A stretch of 64,000 bases of DNA from Raphanus sativus (lineage: Eukaryota > Streptophyta > Magnoliopsida > Brassicales > Brassicaceae), in NCBI RefSeq assembly GCF_000801105.2, contig NC_079514.1, positions 19,136,293 to 19,200,292 of the forward strand, in the 5' to 3' direction. How positions within the stretch are numbered: position 1 is the stretch's first letter; every line of letters starts with the position of its first letter. The notes below the pieces were generated by a model. The model searched no databases and had not been told where the DNA came from. It saw only the letters and a program-made list of their open reading frames with translations. A program made the position numbers and the translations under genes. This document shows, piece after piece, positions 1-10,590 of the stretch.

Positions 1-1055
1 TACTAAAACATACTATTGATGATGACCATGTAATAAAACAGAGAATGAGATGCTCTGTTTTGCTATACAAACACACAGAGAATGGGATTCTCTTTAACTG
101 AGTTAAGAAAGTATCAAAAGTTACCGTAGTTGTTATGATGAAAGACATGAAGACACAAATCAGAACCAACTCTCCATAACCGAACTGTCTTGTCTTTAGA
201 AGCTGAAAGAAGCAACTGCAAACACACAATTTTCCTCATCAGACACTATTTTGTTTGTTTAGTGTCCTAAAACCTGCATCCCCAAAAAAAAAAAAAGAGA
301 AGCAGCCATCAAACATTGCAATAGCATAGTTGTTAATTAACACACAAGGTATGTGTACATATTCATAAAAAACCAGTGTCAAGTTAGTAGCATCATTATT
401 GGAAGATATTAAACGATATAGAATCCTAAAACCATGACAATTTGTTTACTCCTTGAGACATTAGGGATTAGTAAGAAAGAAGTAAACAAATTGCTATGAT
501 TGCCAAGGGTGTTCGATTCAATGCAGAGAAGAAGCAAGTTGCAGAGTCACACAGGAACGACACATGAAAATAAACCCACCAGTAAGCAATTGATCTGATT
601 TAGCTGAAACAGATACAAAATATCGTTAACAAGCTAAAAGGCTGTAAATTTTTCAACATGTCGATAACAAAGAATGATGGGATCAATACAAAAACCTCAA
701 AAATTTATCTGTGAACCATATGCGAACCTATTGATAATACAATCAAGTTAAAGATATAAGCATTCTGAATGATTCGTGAACGAGCCCTAAACCCAAATCT
801 CAGCCACCGAAAACACAAAATCTCCGAAACTAATCCAAATTGATCACAAAATAAAAATCAATCTTAGGGCTTTGGAGATCAGTTCCAATAAAAAAAAAAC
901 ACGATATCCCCAATTTACCACAGAAGAGAAATCAATCGATGAAAATACAGAGCAGTTATTTTAAGGATCGATTGAGAAGACAAACACCACGTACCATCTT
1001 CTTCTTCTATCGAGATTGATCAAATCGTTCTTTCAATCGAGAGCCAGTAGTTGAG
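1..1055 (-). other. Probable 5' leader and first intron of a leftward gene
   Basis: No open reading frame is visible. Read on the minus strand from about 1050, the sequence has the look of a plant 5' leader: a CT/GA-rich segment with AAGAAGAAGATG near 997-1010, followed at once by a splice-donor-like GTACGTGG, then a T-rich, intron-like stretch. The coding body would lie left of the window. The gene next to the pfkB kinase in Arabidopsis (At5g43920) is a possible identity, but nothing here proves it. Confidence 0.3.
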
Positions 1056-1064
1056 TGCCAGCAC

Positions 1065-1114
1065 ATTAAGGATTTGATCCTTAATGACCTTAGCTAAGGA
1101 CTCATCCTTAGCTA
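1065..1114. repeat. Two adjacent perfect hairpins
   Basis: Positions 1065-1085 form a palindrome with 9-bp arms (ATTAAGGAT / ATCCTTAAT, 3-nt loop). Positions 1091-1114 form a second with 10-bp arms (TAGCTAAGGA / TCCTTAGCTA, 4-nt loop). Variants of the AAGGAT/ATCCTT word continue to about 1200, ending in a GCATCC-type sequence that I associate with small dispersed Brassicaceae repeats. This is probably the terminus of a non-autonomous element that inserted just upstream of the leftward gene. Confidence 0.5.
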
Positions 1115-1199
1115 CAGTTAAATATTTAATCATATAATATTGTTCTAAACCTAAGGATTTCACTAAGGATTCGCCTAAGACGCCGCGTTGCGGATGCTC

Positions 1200-1877
1200 T
1201 AAGGTTAGTACAATTTTGACTTTGTTCTTTGATTTATTTCTTGTTGAAGCAAGTTTTATTATTTAAATAAGAGTATTGAAAGGCTGATCTGGAAGAAGAT
1301 TAATGTATTAGTTTCCAAAGCATCTCCAACAATCATTTCCAATGTTAAGAGGAACCACGACTAAAATAAAAATTTAGAGGGATGTTATTGCTCCAATGGC
1401 AGATTTAACTTTAAAATAATTTGTATTTTAGACAACTCTAACCCCACTTCGTATTTTATTGGAAAATGAGGTGGAAAAGGTGTAGTGAACAAAAAAAAAT
1501 CATTACTCCATATATAATATGGAATAAAGCCGGAGATGTTCTATGTCTAGCCATCAATATTATTAACAATCTATTATATTTGAATTTTATTAATTAAATA
1601 AAATATTATTTGAAATATATTAAAATAATATATATATATATATATATGTTAAAATGTAAATGTAAATACTAAAATATGATGTAAAGAAGTTAATGTAATA
1701 TTTTAAATTAAAAATACTGAGAAAATAAAGTGTAAGTACTAAAAATATGATAAAATATATTAAACATGTGCTTCTCATATACAAATTATTTGGACCAAAA
1801 TAAATCGTAAATAGTGTTTTAAAAGGTGAAAATGCACTTTCAAATGTGAAAATGCAATATTTAATCTCTTTTTTTTA
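1200..1877. other. AT-rich intergenic stretch with small repeats
   Basis: No gene is seen. Around 1318-1520 there is a 'catctccaac'-type dispersed repeat (related sequence lies near 26630-26730). A TA run sits at about 1629-1648. The stretch ends at the candidate 8-bp target duplication of the MULE-like element (1870-1877). Confidence 0.4.
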
Positions 1878-1999
1878 GAGAAATTATCACTAATACCATT
1901 TTCAAGATACACTATTTCACATATACCTTAACCAATTTTACCTTACAAATTTAAACATAAAAAAGACTACTATGCCCTTCCATAATTAAACAACAAACA

Positions 2000-2480
2000 T
2001 ATCTTCTCATCTATCTCGGCGGTGGCTCTCCTCTCCTCGGCGTCGTCTCAGTTTGTGGATGTCGAAGATGGATTCTCTACGACGACCACCACCCGAAACC
2101 CTAGCTCCGTTCCAACTCGTCCTGGCATCAACAAGAGCCGCGCCGATTCGATCTCCACCGGCTGCTCCTTCGAACGAGGACTCGAGAAACGCGAACTGGA
2201 GAACCAATTGTTTCCCGACGCTCTTGCACTAGCAAACGTGAGGACTGATTCTAGAGAGAGAAGAGATGGGCCTCGCAAGTCGATGTTGATTCGCCTAGAA
2301 AGCGTCCCTCCTACACTATGAACTTCTGCAATTCGCGGAATCAAGGTGGACTCCGATACGGTGGTGTAACGCGACGGTGTAGAAAAAGCTTACCCCCAGT
2401 GGTTCGCTTGTCAGCTCTCGACTAAAATTCCAGCGATTCACCGACGGAAACTACTCTTAGCTTTGGCTATGCTGTTTGTT
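2000..2480 (+). other. GC-richer subterminal block, origin unknown
   Basis: This block is clearly less AT-rich than its surroundings and has a coding-like texture, with overlapping open frames on both strands (2022-2321 on +, 2048-2344 on -). I do not recognise the translations. A block of similar character, with repeated gaagacgac words, sits inside the opposite end (about 7030-7220), so this may be MULE subterminal sequence rather than a captured exon. Confidence 0.35.
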
Positions 2481-2605
2481 GTATGTGTTTTATCGGAAGA
2501 GTTATTAGACAACCCATGAATCGAATCTTGTCATTTTACACAGCTGTGGAAGAAGATGCATCATTTGGGCAAGAAGATAAATCAAGTCCCATCTATGAGT
2601 TCTTG

Positions 2606-2978
2606 TGTAACAACCTGTCCTGCGAAACCACCCGTCCGTAGACCCAAGCTCACAGCGCTGCAGCGCACCGACCCCAACCCCTCCATTATGAGTTCTCACT
2701 AACTCCATAATTAGGTTGTTGGTGAGGTTCGAACCCCCGACCTCACCCTTTAACAGCATTCCCACAGAACAAGCTGTCACCAATTGAACTGCAGATCAAT
2801 TGGTGACAGCCTGTCCTGTGGGAATGCTGTTAAAGGGTGAGGACCTGGGTTCGAGTCTCACCAACAACCTAATTATGGAGATAGTGAGATCTCATAATGG
2901 AGGGGTTGGGGTCGGTGCGCTGCAGCGCTGTGAGCCTGGGGTCCATGGGCAGGTGGTTCCACGGGACGGGTTGTCACA
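2606..2978. mobile_element. Fold-back element, copy 1
   Basis: The 373-bp unit is an inverted repeat. It starts TGTAACAACCTGTCC and ends as the complement of TGTGACAACCCGTCC, with arms of about 185 bp meeting at a CAATTG...CTGCAG...CAATTG centre near 2781-2803. The right arm has diverged from the left arm, while the left arm is nearly identical to both arms of copy 2. Each arm has a GGTTCGAACC-like word that resembles a Pol III B box, so the arms may derive from a tRNA-related SINE. Short open frames in the arms are by-products of the repeat. Confidence 0.65.
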
Positions 2979-2996
2979 ATAAAAAGTCGACTTTTA

Positions 2997-3368
2997 TGTA
3001 ACAACCCGTCCTGCGAAACCACCCGTCCGTAGACCCAAGCTCACAACGCTGCAGCGCACCGACCCCAACCCCTCCATTATGAGTTCTCACTAACTCCATA
3101 ATTAGGTTGTTGGTGAGGTTCGAACCCCCGACCTCACCCTTTAACAGCATTCCCACAGAACAAGCTGTCACCAATTGACCTGCAGTTCAATTGGTGACAG
3201 CTTGTTCTGTGGGAATGCTGTTAAAGGGTGAGGTCGGGGGTTCGAACCTCACCAACAACCTAATTATGGAGTTAGTGAGAACTCATAATGGAGGGGTTGG
3301 GGTCGGTGCGCTGCAGCGCTGTGAGCTTGGGTCTACGGACGGGTGGTTTCGCAGGACGGGTTGTTACA
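2997..3368. mobile_element. Fold-back element, copy 2, near-perfect palindrome
   Basis: This 372-bp unit is bounded by TGTAACAACCCGTCC and its complement. The two arms are almost identical and meet at a near-perfect palindromic centre around a PstI-like CTGCAG near 3180. It lies 18 bp from copy 1, and the spacer is itself almost palindromic around GTCGAC. The right boundary runs directly into the TatC fragment. The high arm identity implies recent insertion or recent gene conversion. Confidence 0.7.
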
Positions 3369-3371
3369 TCT

Positions 3372-4030
3372 TGTATCCAGGTAAAGAGGAGCTCCCTGAT
3401 GACAAAGAGATGACTATATTCGATCATCTTGAGGAGCTCAGGGAGAGAATATTCGTCTCTGTTTTGGCTGTGGGAGCTGCAGTCACCGGATGCTTCACCT
3501 TCTCCAAATATCTAATAGTGTTTCTTGAAGCTCCTGTCAAAAATCAGGGTGTACGGTTTCTCCAGCTAGCTTCTTGAATCTCTGTGGTCTATCGACCAGT
3601 ACTTTGAGTTTTTGCTAGTTCTTATGTTCAGCACCGGTTTGTCTTTCCAGGTACGCGGCAGTGAGAGTTTACATCTTCTTGGTTTGTTCACCCGGAATTT
3701 GACTTTTTGTTGGTTTAACAGGTTCCAGTAACTCAGTTACTCCTGGGACAAGTAGGGGTGGTGTCTGGAGATCAAATGCTTTCAATATGGAGATATGTGG
3801 TGGTGGGTGCGGTGGTTGTAGCAGCTGTGGTCACGCTCTCGACAGACCCAGTCACTCAAATGCTCCTAGCAACGCCGCTTCTGGGGCTATACTTGGGTGG
3901 TGCGTGGATGGTCAAGCTCACAGGTCGTTGAGGAACTTGGTTTGGCTGTTCAAAGACGAAATAAATTCATGTATCTTTTGTAGAGTATACGACTTTTGTA
4001 GAGACCACATTTTGGTTGCCTAAAGTGTTC
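3372..4030 (+). pseudogene. TATC: Captured, internally deleted TatC gene fragment
   Basis: The translation of 3372-3576 matches the stroma-facing N-terminus and first membrane helix of the chloroplast twin-arginine translocase subunit TatC ([19 protein letters not shown], then a helix through FLQLA). Positions 3573-3650 jump to the later segment [11 protein letters not shown]...GLSFQ, and 3722-3931 give the C-terminal part [17 protein letters not shown] through [12 protein letters not shown] and a stop. The middle helices are missing. A GT-AG intron (about 3651-3721) is kept between GLSFQ and VPVTQ, so the copy was taken from genomic DNA and not from mRNA. The sequence after the stop resembles a 3' untranslated region. 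TatC is the core of the thylakoid Tat pathway, but this fragment cannot make a working translocase. Confidence 0.85.
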
Positions 4031-4130
4031 ATTTGAATCTTCATCTTTGAATGTACACCAGAAAAGTGCAGAGAGGTTAAGGGGATTCTCGAGAATCCTG
4101 AAATCTGCACTTCAGAACAGAGGGAATGAT

Positions 4131-6165
4131 AAGTGTAAGTACACATTACAGCAACACAATTACGGTTATAATTATTTTTATAAACTCTTATAAATTATTT
4201 ACATACCCTTATAAACCCTTACAAAGTATTATACAAACCATTATAAATTGTTTTATAAGTCTTTTTAAATGGTTATTGACCCTTTTACTTGATTTCTAAA
4301 CCTATATAACTCTAATAATAGAATGGAGAAACTCTCCTGAAAATTGAATGTTACTCTTACAAACTGGTTATATATTCTTATAAATAATATAGAGACCTTA
4401 TAATTGGTTTATACACCTATATAAACCCTTATTAATAGTATCCCCTTATAAATTATTTATAAACTTCCATAACTTTCTTATAAACATTTATAAACATTTT
4501 ATAGATTTAATAACTTGTTTTATATGCGTTTGTAAATGATTTATAGACTTTTATAAATAATTTTACAGAGCCTTATAAATTGTCTTATAATCCTTTCTAA
4601 TGATGTATAAACTTTATGAATTATTTTTATAAACCCTTATAAATTATTTACATACCCTTATAAACCCTGATAAATTACTATACAAACCATTATAAATTGT
4701 TTTATAAGGGTTTCTAAATGGTTGTAGACTCTTTTAGCTGATTTATAAACATATACAACTCTTGTAATATCCCTTATAAATTGAATATAAGCTTTTTTCT
4801 AAATGGTTGTGGACTCTGTAAACCAAACTGGTTGCTCTGTATCCATATGGACCGTAAACGACGTCTGTTGCCTCACGACCGTAAATTGAATATAAGCTTT
4901 CATAACGTTTTTATAAACTCTTATTAATAGTATACATACCTTTTACAAATTATTTATAAACTTTTATAACTTTGTTATAAACATTTATACATGGTTCATA
5001 AATTTTATAACTTGTTTTTAATCCTTTATGGTTTATAGACTCTTACAAATAATTTTACATGCCCTTATAAATTGTTTTATAATCCTTTATAATGATGTAT
5101 GAACTTTATAAATTGTTTTATAAAGCAGAAAATCAAAACATAGTTCTTTTAAATCAAAGCAGTTCAATGGTTTTGTATACCCTTATAAGTTTTTTCAAAC
5201 TTTTACAAAACTCGTAAAATAATTATAAACTTTTTATAAATTGATTTATAAATTCTTATAAATTAATTTATAAACCTTTATAATTTTTTTTTGAATTGAA
5301 TAAATCTTTATAATCGATTTACCAGCTCTTATAAACGATTTATAAACTTTAATAAAGGATTTATAAATCAATTTATAAACAATTTATAAATATTTATAAA
5401 TTACACATATATTCATGATGCTTTTGATTTTCTAAATAATTAAATAGTTTAGAAATACTTATGAATTGTTTTATAAACCCTTATAACAATCTTATATAAA
5501 CTTTTAAAATATATTTATTAGCTCTGATAGATAAATTTAAGAATAATATTATTATATAAATGATTTTTAAATCCTTATAAATAATTTATTATCCTTTATA
5601 AATGATTTAGTCAACCCTTATATATAAGAGGTATAAACTTATTTATAAGTGCTAATAAATTATTTATAGATATTTAGAATTAATTGGTTTTAAGCTAATA
5701 ATGGGTGAATCCATTTATAACTAATTGGTTTTAAGCTGGAAATTCATCTAACTAATTTATAAAATTATTTATAAGGTTTGTAAACTGATTTATACTGGTT
5801 TATAAGTTGATCTATTAAGGTGTTATAAACGTATTTATTAAGGTTTCTAAGTTAATGTATAAAAACCTTATCAAATGATTCATAGAGTTTATAACTTATT
5901 TTTTTTTCTTTTTTTGACGAAGTTTATAACTTAATTTATAGACGGATGTATAAAGGTTTATAAACTAATTCAAGGGGTTAGAAGTTGATTTATTAGTGCC
6001 TATTTATTCACTGCAAACTAACATAAGGGTTTAGAAGTTGCTTTATTAATGCCTATAAAGCCTTATAAAAGATTGAGAATTGTTATAAATGATTTTACTA
6101 TTTATAAATGATTTATAAACCATTATAAATGATTTAGAAACCATTATAAATAAATTGGTTTAAGG
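4131..6165. repeat. TTATAAA-rich degenerate higher-order repeat
   Basis: About 2 kb is built from variants of TTATAAAT/TTTATAAAC spaced every 10-22 bases. A longer unit of about 450-490 bp is repeated: sequence from about 4168 reappears from about 4621 (same order of words, including a cttataaattatttacat block), and sequence from about 4420 reappears from about 4908. The block lies inside the MULE-like element. No open frame of note is present. Confidence 0.7.
4811..4876 (-). mobile_element. 66-bp patch of LINE ORF2 3' coding sequence
   Basis: This segment is the reverse complement of 32054-32119, the C-terminal coding end of the LINE in this same window, with three mismatches that I can count in 66 positions. 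It has no poly(A), no 3' untranslated part and no target duplication. The left junction lies in a shared GACTCT word of the surrounding repeat. It looks like filler copied in during break repair and not like an ordinary LINE insertion. Confidence 0.8.
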
Positions 6166-6481
6166 AAAAAACCACCATTGCTGCAGTCTTTATTCCTCCA
6201 TCTGAAGCATCAACATATCCACCTCCATGACTGTTAGGCATACTTCCAGGCCGCCCACCAACTGCACCGTAACCAGATGGAGCCCCATAAGAAACATCAT
6301 TTCCACCATAGCCATAACCTTGACTACTGCCATAACCTGCAGACGCACCACGTCCTTGACCCATCACTGCTGACCTGGGACCAGAACCACCCCACGGAGC
6401 AGCAGCAGCATTTCCATATCCCACATTACCATAACCGATGGAGCTTGTCCTCCCCATGAATTTCTTGGACCACTTCCCCAT
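6165..6481 (-). pseudogene. Captured hnRNP-like glycine-rich C-terminal fragment
   Basis: The minus-strand frame reads as a Gly/Tyr-rich tail (GYGN, APWGGSGPRSAVMGQGRG, SQGYGYGGND, SGYGAVGGRPGSMPN). This is the low-complexity C-terminal region typical of plant RNP1-type heterogeneous nuclear ribonucleoproteins with two RRMs. No RRM is present, and the reading runs on into unrelated AT-rich repeat sequence. It is a captured fragment inside the MULE-like element. The donor is probably a UBA2/RNP1-like gene, identified by resemblance only. Confidence 0.7.
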
Positions 6482-6773
6482 GACTTATTGACTATACTTC
6501 AAATCAAATCAACTGTCTAGAGAAAAAACCTTTAACAGACCAAGCTAGAACATGACTAATCAAATCAATAGCATCGTATATCAACATAAATCTGAAAAAG
6601 GAATAAACTTTCTTTCAAAATCATGAATCTGGTAGAAGAAACTATTCCAAAATTATCCAACATGCTAAAACTAACTGGAAAAAGCAAAGATTTACAGTGA
6701 GTGATAAAAAGAAATATATACCCATTCGTGTGGATTAACGAACACAACAACAAAAATTCTAAACTCTAAGGAA

Positions 6774-6776
<3 letters not shown>

Positions 6777-6833
<57 letters not shown>
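6777..6833. repeat. (TA)n microsatellite
   Basis: An uninterrupted TA run of over 50 bases lies near the right end of the MULE-like element. Confidence 0.95.
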
Positions 6834-6840
<7 letters not shown>

Positions 6841-7351
6841 AAACAAGGAAGGCCCCTAAAACGTGTGTATGATTGAAAAAACTGAAACTCATCGTCAATG
6901 GAAGGAAACATGTGTGTGTGATTGAAAATCTGATGGCTGAAAACAATGGTAATCAAAAAGTTTCTCTCCATCTTCTCCATCACTTTCCTGATCACATATC
7001 CATTAAGAAATTAGAAACAACACATCGAAAGATCAATGAAGACGACAACAGCGAGGCTCAATAAAGACGACGACGATTCTCCATAACCTCTTGTCGCTGC
7101 CGTGTGAGAAGACAATTTGTTGCTTTGTTCTCGTCACCATCTCTTGTCACCTCCGTAAGAGAGAGAAGACGTTTTGTTCCTCGCCAAATTATTTTACAAA
7201 GAAGACGACGGTGACCGAGAAAAATAGATAAGGGTCAGTTTAGTAATTCATCCATTAATGATTGTGGTATTATTGAAATATCCTTCCATTAAAGGTAAAG
7301 ATGAATAGTGGTACCAAAAGAAGTGTAGTTATAAAATTTCCCCTTTTTTTA

Positions 7352-8303
7352 TTAATGCAGTATTTATCTCTTAAAATTTTAAGCTATGAAGATATGTGGA
7401 AATGGAAAAACCCTCAAATTTAAAGAGATAATCGTTTGTTGGAAGTGTTTCTATTAAAGTTTCTCAGCACAAATTATACTAATAATAAAATTTGTGAGAA
7501 GGAATACAAAATTATATTAATATTTTATCACTGGATATTTAAAATTTTAAGAGACCTGAACCCAAAAATATCATTAACTTGTGTTCATATTTTAATAATT
7601 AAAAAGTAGTATAATTTTGTATTGAATTTTTTTTTTAAAAAGATTACCAATGCAAATATTATGAAAATTAGAACTTGAAGAAAAACAACTTTGTTAATGT
7701 AATTTGGAGATTTATGCTCTTCCCTTTCCAATATTGTTCACCAAAACAAGTAAATGTAAATACTCTATACATTAATAATGTAAAAAATAATTTTAGCAAA
7801 AAATTACAAAAAATGATATTATTAATTTACAGTAAGATTTCTTTTAAAAATTTATTTTATTAAAAAAATATCTTAGTTCATGATATTATATATTTATTAA
7901 ATTTTGTGGATTTAAATTTCATTCTTTAAAATTATATTCTAATATATCTTGAATACATATGGCAGTATATAAATACATTTTAGATGTTAAGCGACAAAAT
8001 AACAGCAACTTTTTAATGTATTTTGAAGAAAACAAATATACAATGCAATTTTTATATTTATATAGATTTGTATATGATAATTATGTATTTATAATTTTAA
8101 TGAATCATATATTTAGCTATTTTTAAAAGTATATATATATGTTATTATTATATCAAATTGTCATATTTTACATGGGTCTAATTTGAAACTGAAATAATTT
8201 ATAATTTATCATATTTATTAAGTTATTCTGTATTAATTTATATAGCTATAGTATTATATAAACATTAAAGTTCATCACAATAAAACTGGAAATATGGTTT
8301 TAG
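7352..8303. other. AT-rich stretch where pfkB 5' exons are expected
   Basis: I find no exon here. The family's conserved N-terminal glycine-rich motif (GGGN-A-) is not readable in any frame. The sequence is A/T runs up to the splice acceptor at 8302-8303. Confidence 0.5.
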
Positions 8304-10590
8304 GCTGCTGATGATTCTCAAGGGAGATGGATGCTAGAGGAACTAGAATCTAGCGGCGTTGATACTTCCTTTTGTGTGGTAACACCATTAAAGTTTGTCA
8401 ACTGATACAACATACATATATACTGTATATCAGGCAACATAGATAAAACAACAATCCTTTCTTTTTCTTTTCCATTTCAGACAGCTAAAGATGGAGTTTC
8501 ACATTTTAATTACGTCATTGTAGATAACCAAACGTGGGTAAACAGTCTTTTTGTGTCATGCTGTGTCTATGTGCTCTTATTAATATAAAGTTTCTGTTTT
8601 TCTAATCATACAAGTATAGTATGTCCAAAGAAGCGCGTTAGGTAAACTAATCATGCGTTTGATACTGTTGTTATAACATAACATGTAGGAATACTCGCAC
8701 GTGTATTTTCACACCAGGATATCCTCCTTTGCTCCCAGATGACCTTACTGAGTCCCTCCTTTTAGATGTGCTTGATGGAGTAAGAGTTCTACATGTAACT
8801 GGAAGGTCTCGTGAAACCGAATTGCTTCTTGCACAAAAGGTGAAATACATGCTAGCTCTCCACTCATTTAGGAATATAGTAATTACGGATAATTGTTTCT
8901 AAGAAGATTTGTAATTCTTATGCAGGCACATAGCAAGAACGTATCCATCTTAATCAATGCAGAGAAAAGAAGGGAGGGACTAGATAAGCTCCTTGACTTA
9001 GCTGATTATGCCATTTGCTCTACTCACTTCCCTCAGGTTAGAGAGTTCTCAGGACATTTTTGTAAAACTATCATGTGTGGCTAGTTCAAAGGGAAAAAAA
9101 CCCAAAATGAAACCTTAAGCTCACAAGATGGAGTTATACTTGAAAAAAAAACTAATATTAGATTGTGTGGTTTCGGACTAAAAGATTATGAGATTCAGTC
9201 TAGAACCTAGGGATGATTCTTTTTCTTTTGAAAACGGTATACAACTTTGTTAGATTTGTGAGATCTGGTTGTATTATACTGAATGTTGGTACTTGGTACC
9301 ATACATATGTTACGGTATTTATACAGAGGGTAGAAAGTGTCTTTATGACATTTATAACTTATGAGAGCTGAAAAGAACGTTGCAATATGTCATTTACTCC
9401 ATATGACATTTTAAACTCTTGCAAGTTATTAGTTTATATAATGAGCTGAAAACTTGGTATATATGTATATGTTTTTGCATTTCTTGCAAGTTATTAGTTT
9501 ATATAGTGAGCTGACGACTTGGTAAATATGTATATGTTCTTGCATTTTAATCCTAAAAGATGGACTTGTTTAATATTGAGGAAAACAGGATTGGACTGAG
9601 TCACCAACATCCCCTAGTGCGCTTCTCTCTATGCTCATTAGATTACCGAAGCTAAAATTTGTGATCGTGACTTTGGGGGAACAAGGTTGTGTGATGCTCG
9701 AGAGATGTCCCAATGGTGAGTTCTTGTCGATTTCCTTATTTGCAAACTTACACGAATACTTCTTGTGTTTGCCATTTAAAAAAGTAAAATTAACTATAAC
9801 ATTTCTTTCTTTTCCAAATAACTATAGAGGTTCCAGAATCAGAAGAAGAAACAGACATCGATGAACTACATGAGTCTCTTAAGCAAAGCACAGACTTTAC
9901 AAGTGTTTTACCGGTCTGCAATTCATCGGTAAATAACGACTTGAGATGCATTTTTGTCGCAAGTTTCACTTATATCTTTTGTATATTTCCTTTTCAGAAA
10001 GAAAAATATTTATATTTCTCTTACCATTTTCAGATGGTTACTAGACTGAAAGGAAATGTTATAGGGAGATTGTGTATCGCAACAGCTGAGAAAATACCTT
10101 CATCGGAACTTATGGACACAACAGGTGCAGGAGATGCGTTCACGGGAGGTTTGCTCTATGGTAATAACAAACTAAGTGTTAATGCATTAAACCGAACCTA
10201 ACCGAGTTCTATCTTCAGTCTTGTTCTTCCTTACATTTTTGGTCGGTCGTTAAACAATTTTGTTCTTCAATTATTCTCATAGGTTTATGCACAGACATGG
10301 ATCTAGAAGAAACGTTGACATTTGCATCTCGAGTCGTAAGTTTGGTTCTTCTGTGTTTTGTCTTGATGCGATTTTTAAAACACTAGCCTATCGCGTTTCT
10401 TTTGAAGTTTAAGTTGGCATACAATTATAGAAGATGTCTGGTTTGTCATGACGCGAATTTACGTATTTTTGTCTGAATTGTGAAGTATGTTTGTGTTTTG
10501 CAGGCAGCTTGTTGCTGCAGAGGTTTAGGGGCCCGAACAACTCTTCCATTCCGTACTGATCCAAATCTTGCAGCTTTCTTGGGGGCATGA
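8304..10590 (+). CDS. pfkB-family carbohydrate kinase, 5'-truncated
   Basis: Nine exons join in frame: 8304-8378, 8481-8533, 8689-8839, 8926-9036, 9589-9715, 9828-9928, 10034-10160, 10283-10335 and 10504-10590. They give 294 residues ending LAAFLGA-stop. The catalytic pfkB signature DTTGAGDAFTGG is present, with Asp as the expected base and the GAGD anion hole. The closest memory match is At5g43910 (paralogue At4g28706), a ribokinase-like sugar or nucleoside kinase of unproven substrate. All splice sites are GT-AG and no stop interrupts the exons. The first exon begins mid-protein (AADDSQGRWMLEELES) after a splice acceptor, and the preceding 950 bp hold no exon for the N-terminal substrate-binding lobe. 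The gene is therefore either truncated by rearrangement next to the MULE-like element or has upstream exons beyond that 5.5-kb insertion. The true start is unknown. Confidence 0.85.
9418..9547. repeat. 65-bp tandem duplication in a pfkB intron
   Basis: The word CTTGCAAGTTATTAGTTTAT starts at 9418 and again at 9483. The two copies differ at only a few bases, so the duplication is recent. It lies in the 552-bp intron between exons ending at 9036 and starting at 9589. Confidence 0.85.

Larger units (their letters stand above)
1878..7343. mobile_element. Composite Pack-MULE-like element
   Basis: The left end begins GAGAAATTATCACTAATACC and the right end, read on the minus strand, begins GGGGAAATTTTATAACTACA. 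Both continue with similar sense: ACCATTTTC/ACCACTATTC, then a purine-poor leader and a GC-richer block. These are degenerate long inverted ends. TTTTTTTA flanks both sides (1870-1877 and 7344-7351), a possible but low-complexity target duplication close to the 8-11 bp usual for Mutator-like elements. No transposase is visible, so the element is non-autonomous. The interior holds captured gene pieces (TatC at 3372-4030, hnRNP-like at 6165-6481), two fold-back elements and a long TTATAAA-rich repeat. It could instead be several nested insertions that only share these boundaries. Confidence 0.6.

Noticed and set aside
2505..3577. Nearly identical short open frames [13 protein letters not shown]... 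repeated on both strands
   Set aside because: They are the translation of the fold-back arms read outward. Identity follows from DNA duplication, not from protein conservation.
6759..6995. Minus-strand open frame with a Tyr-Ile repeat
   Set aside because: It is the translation of the TA microsatellite.
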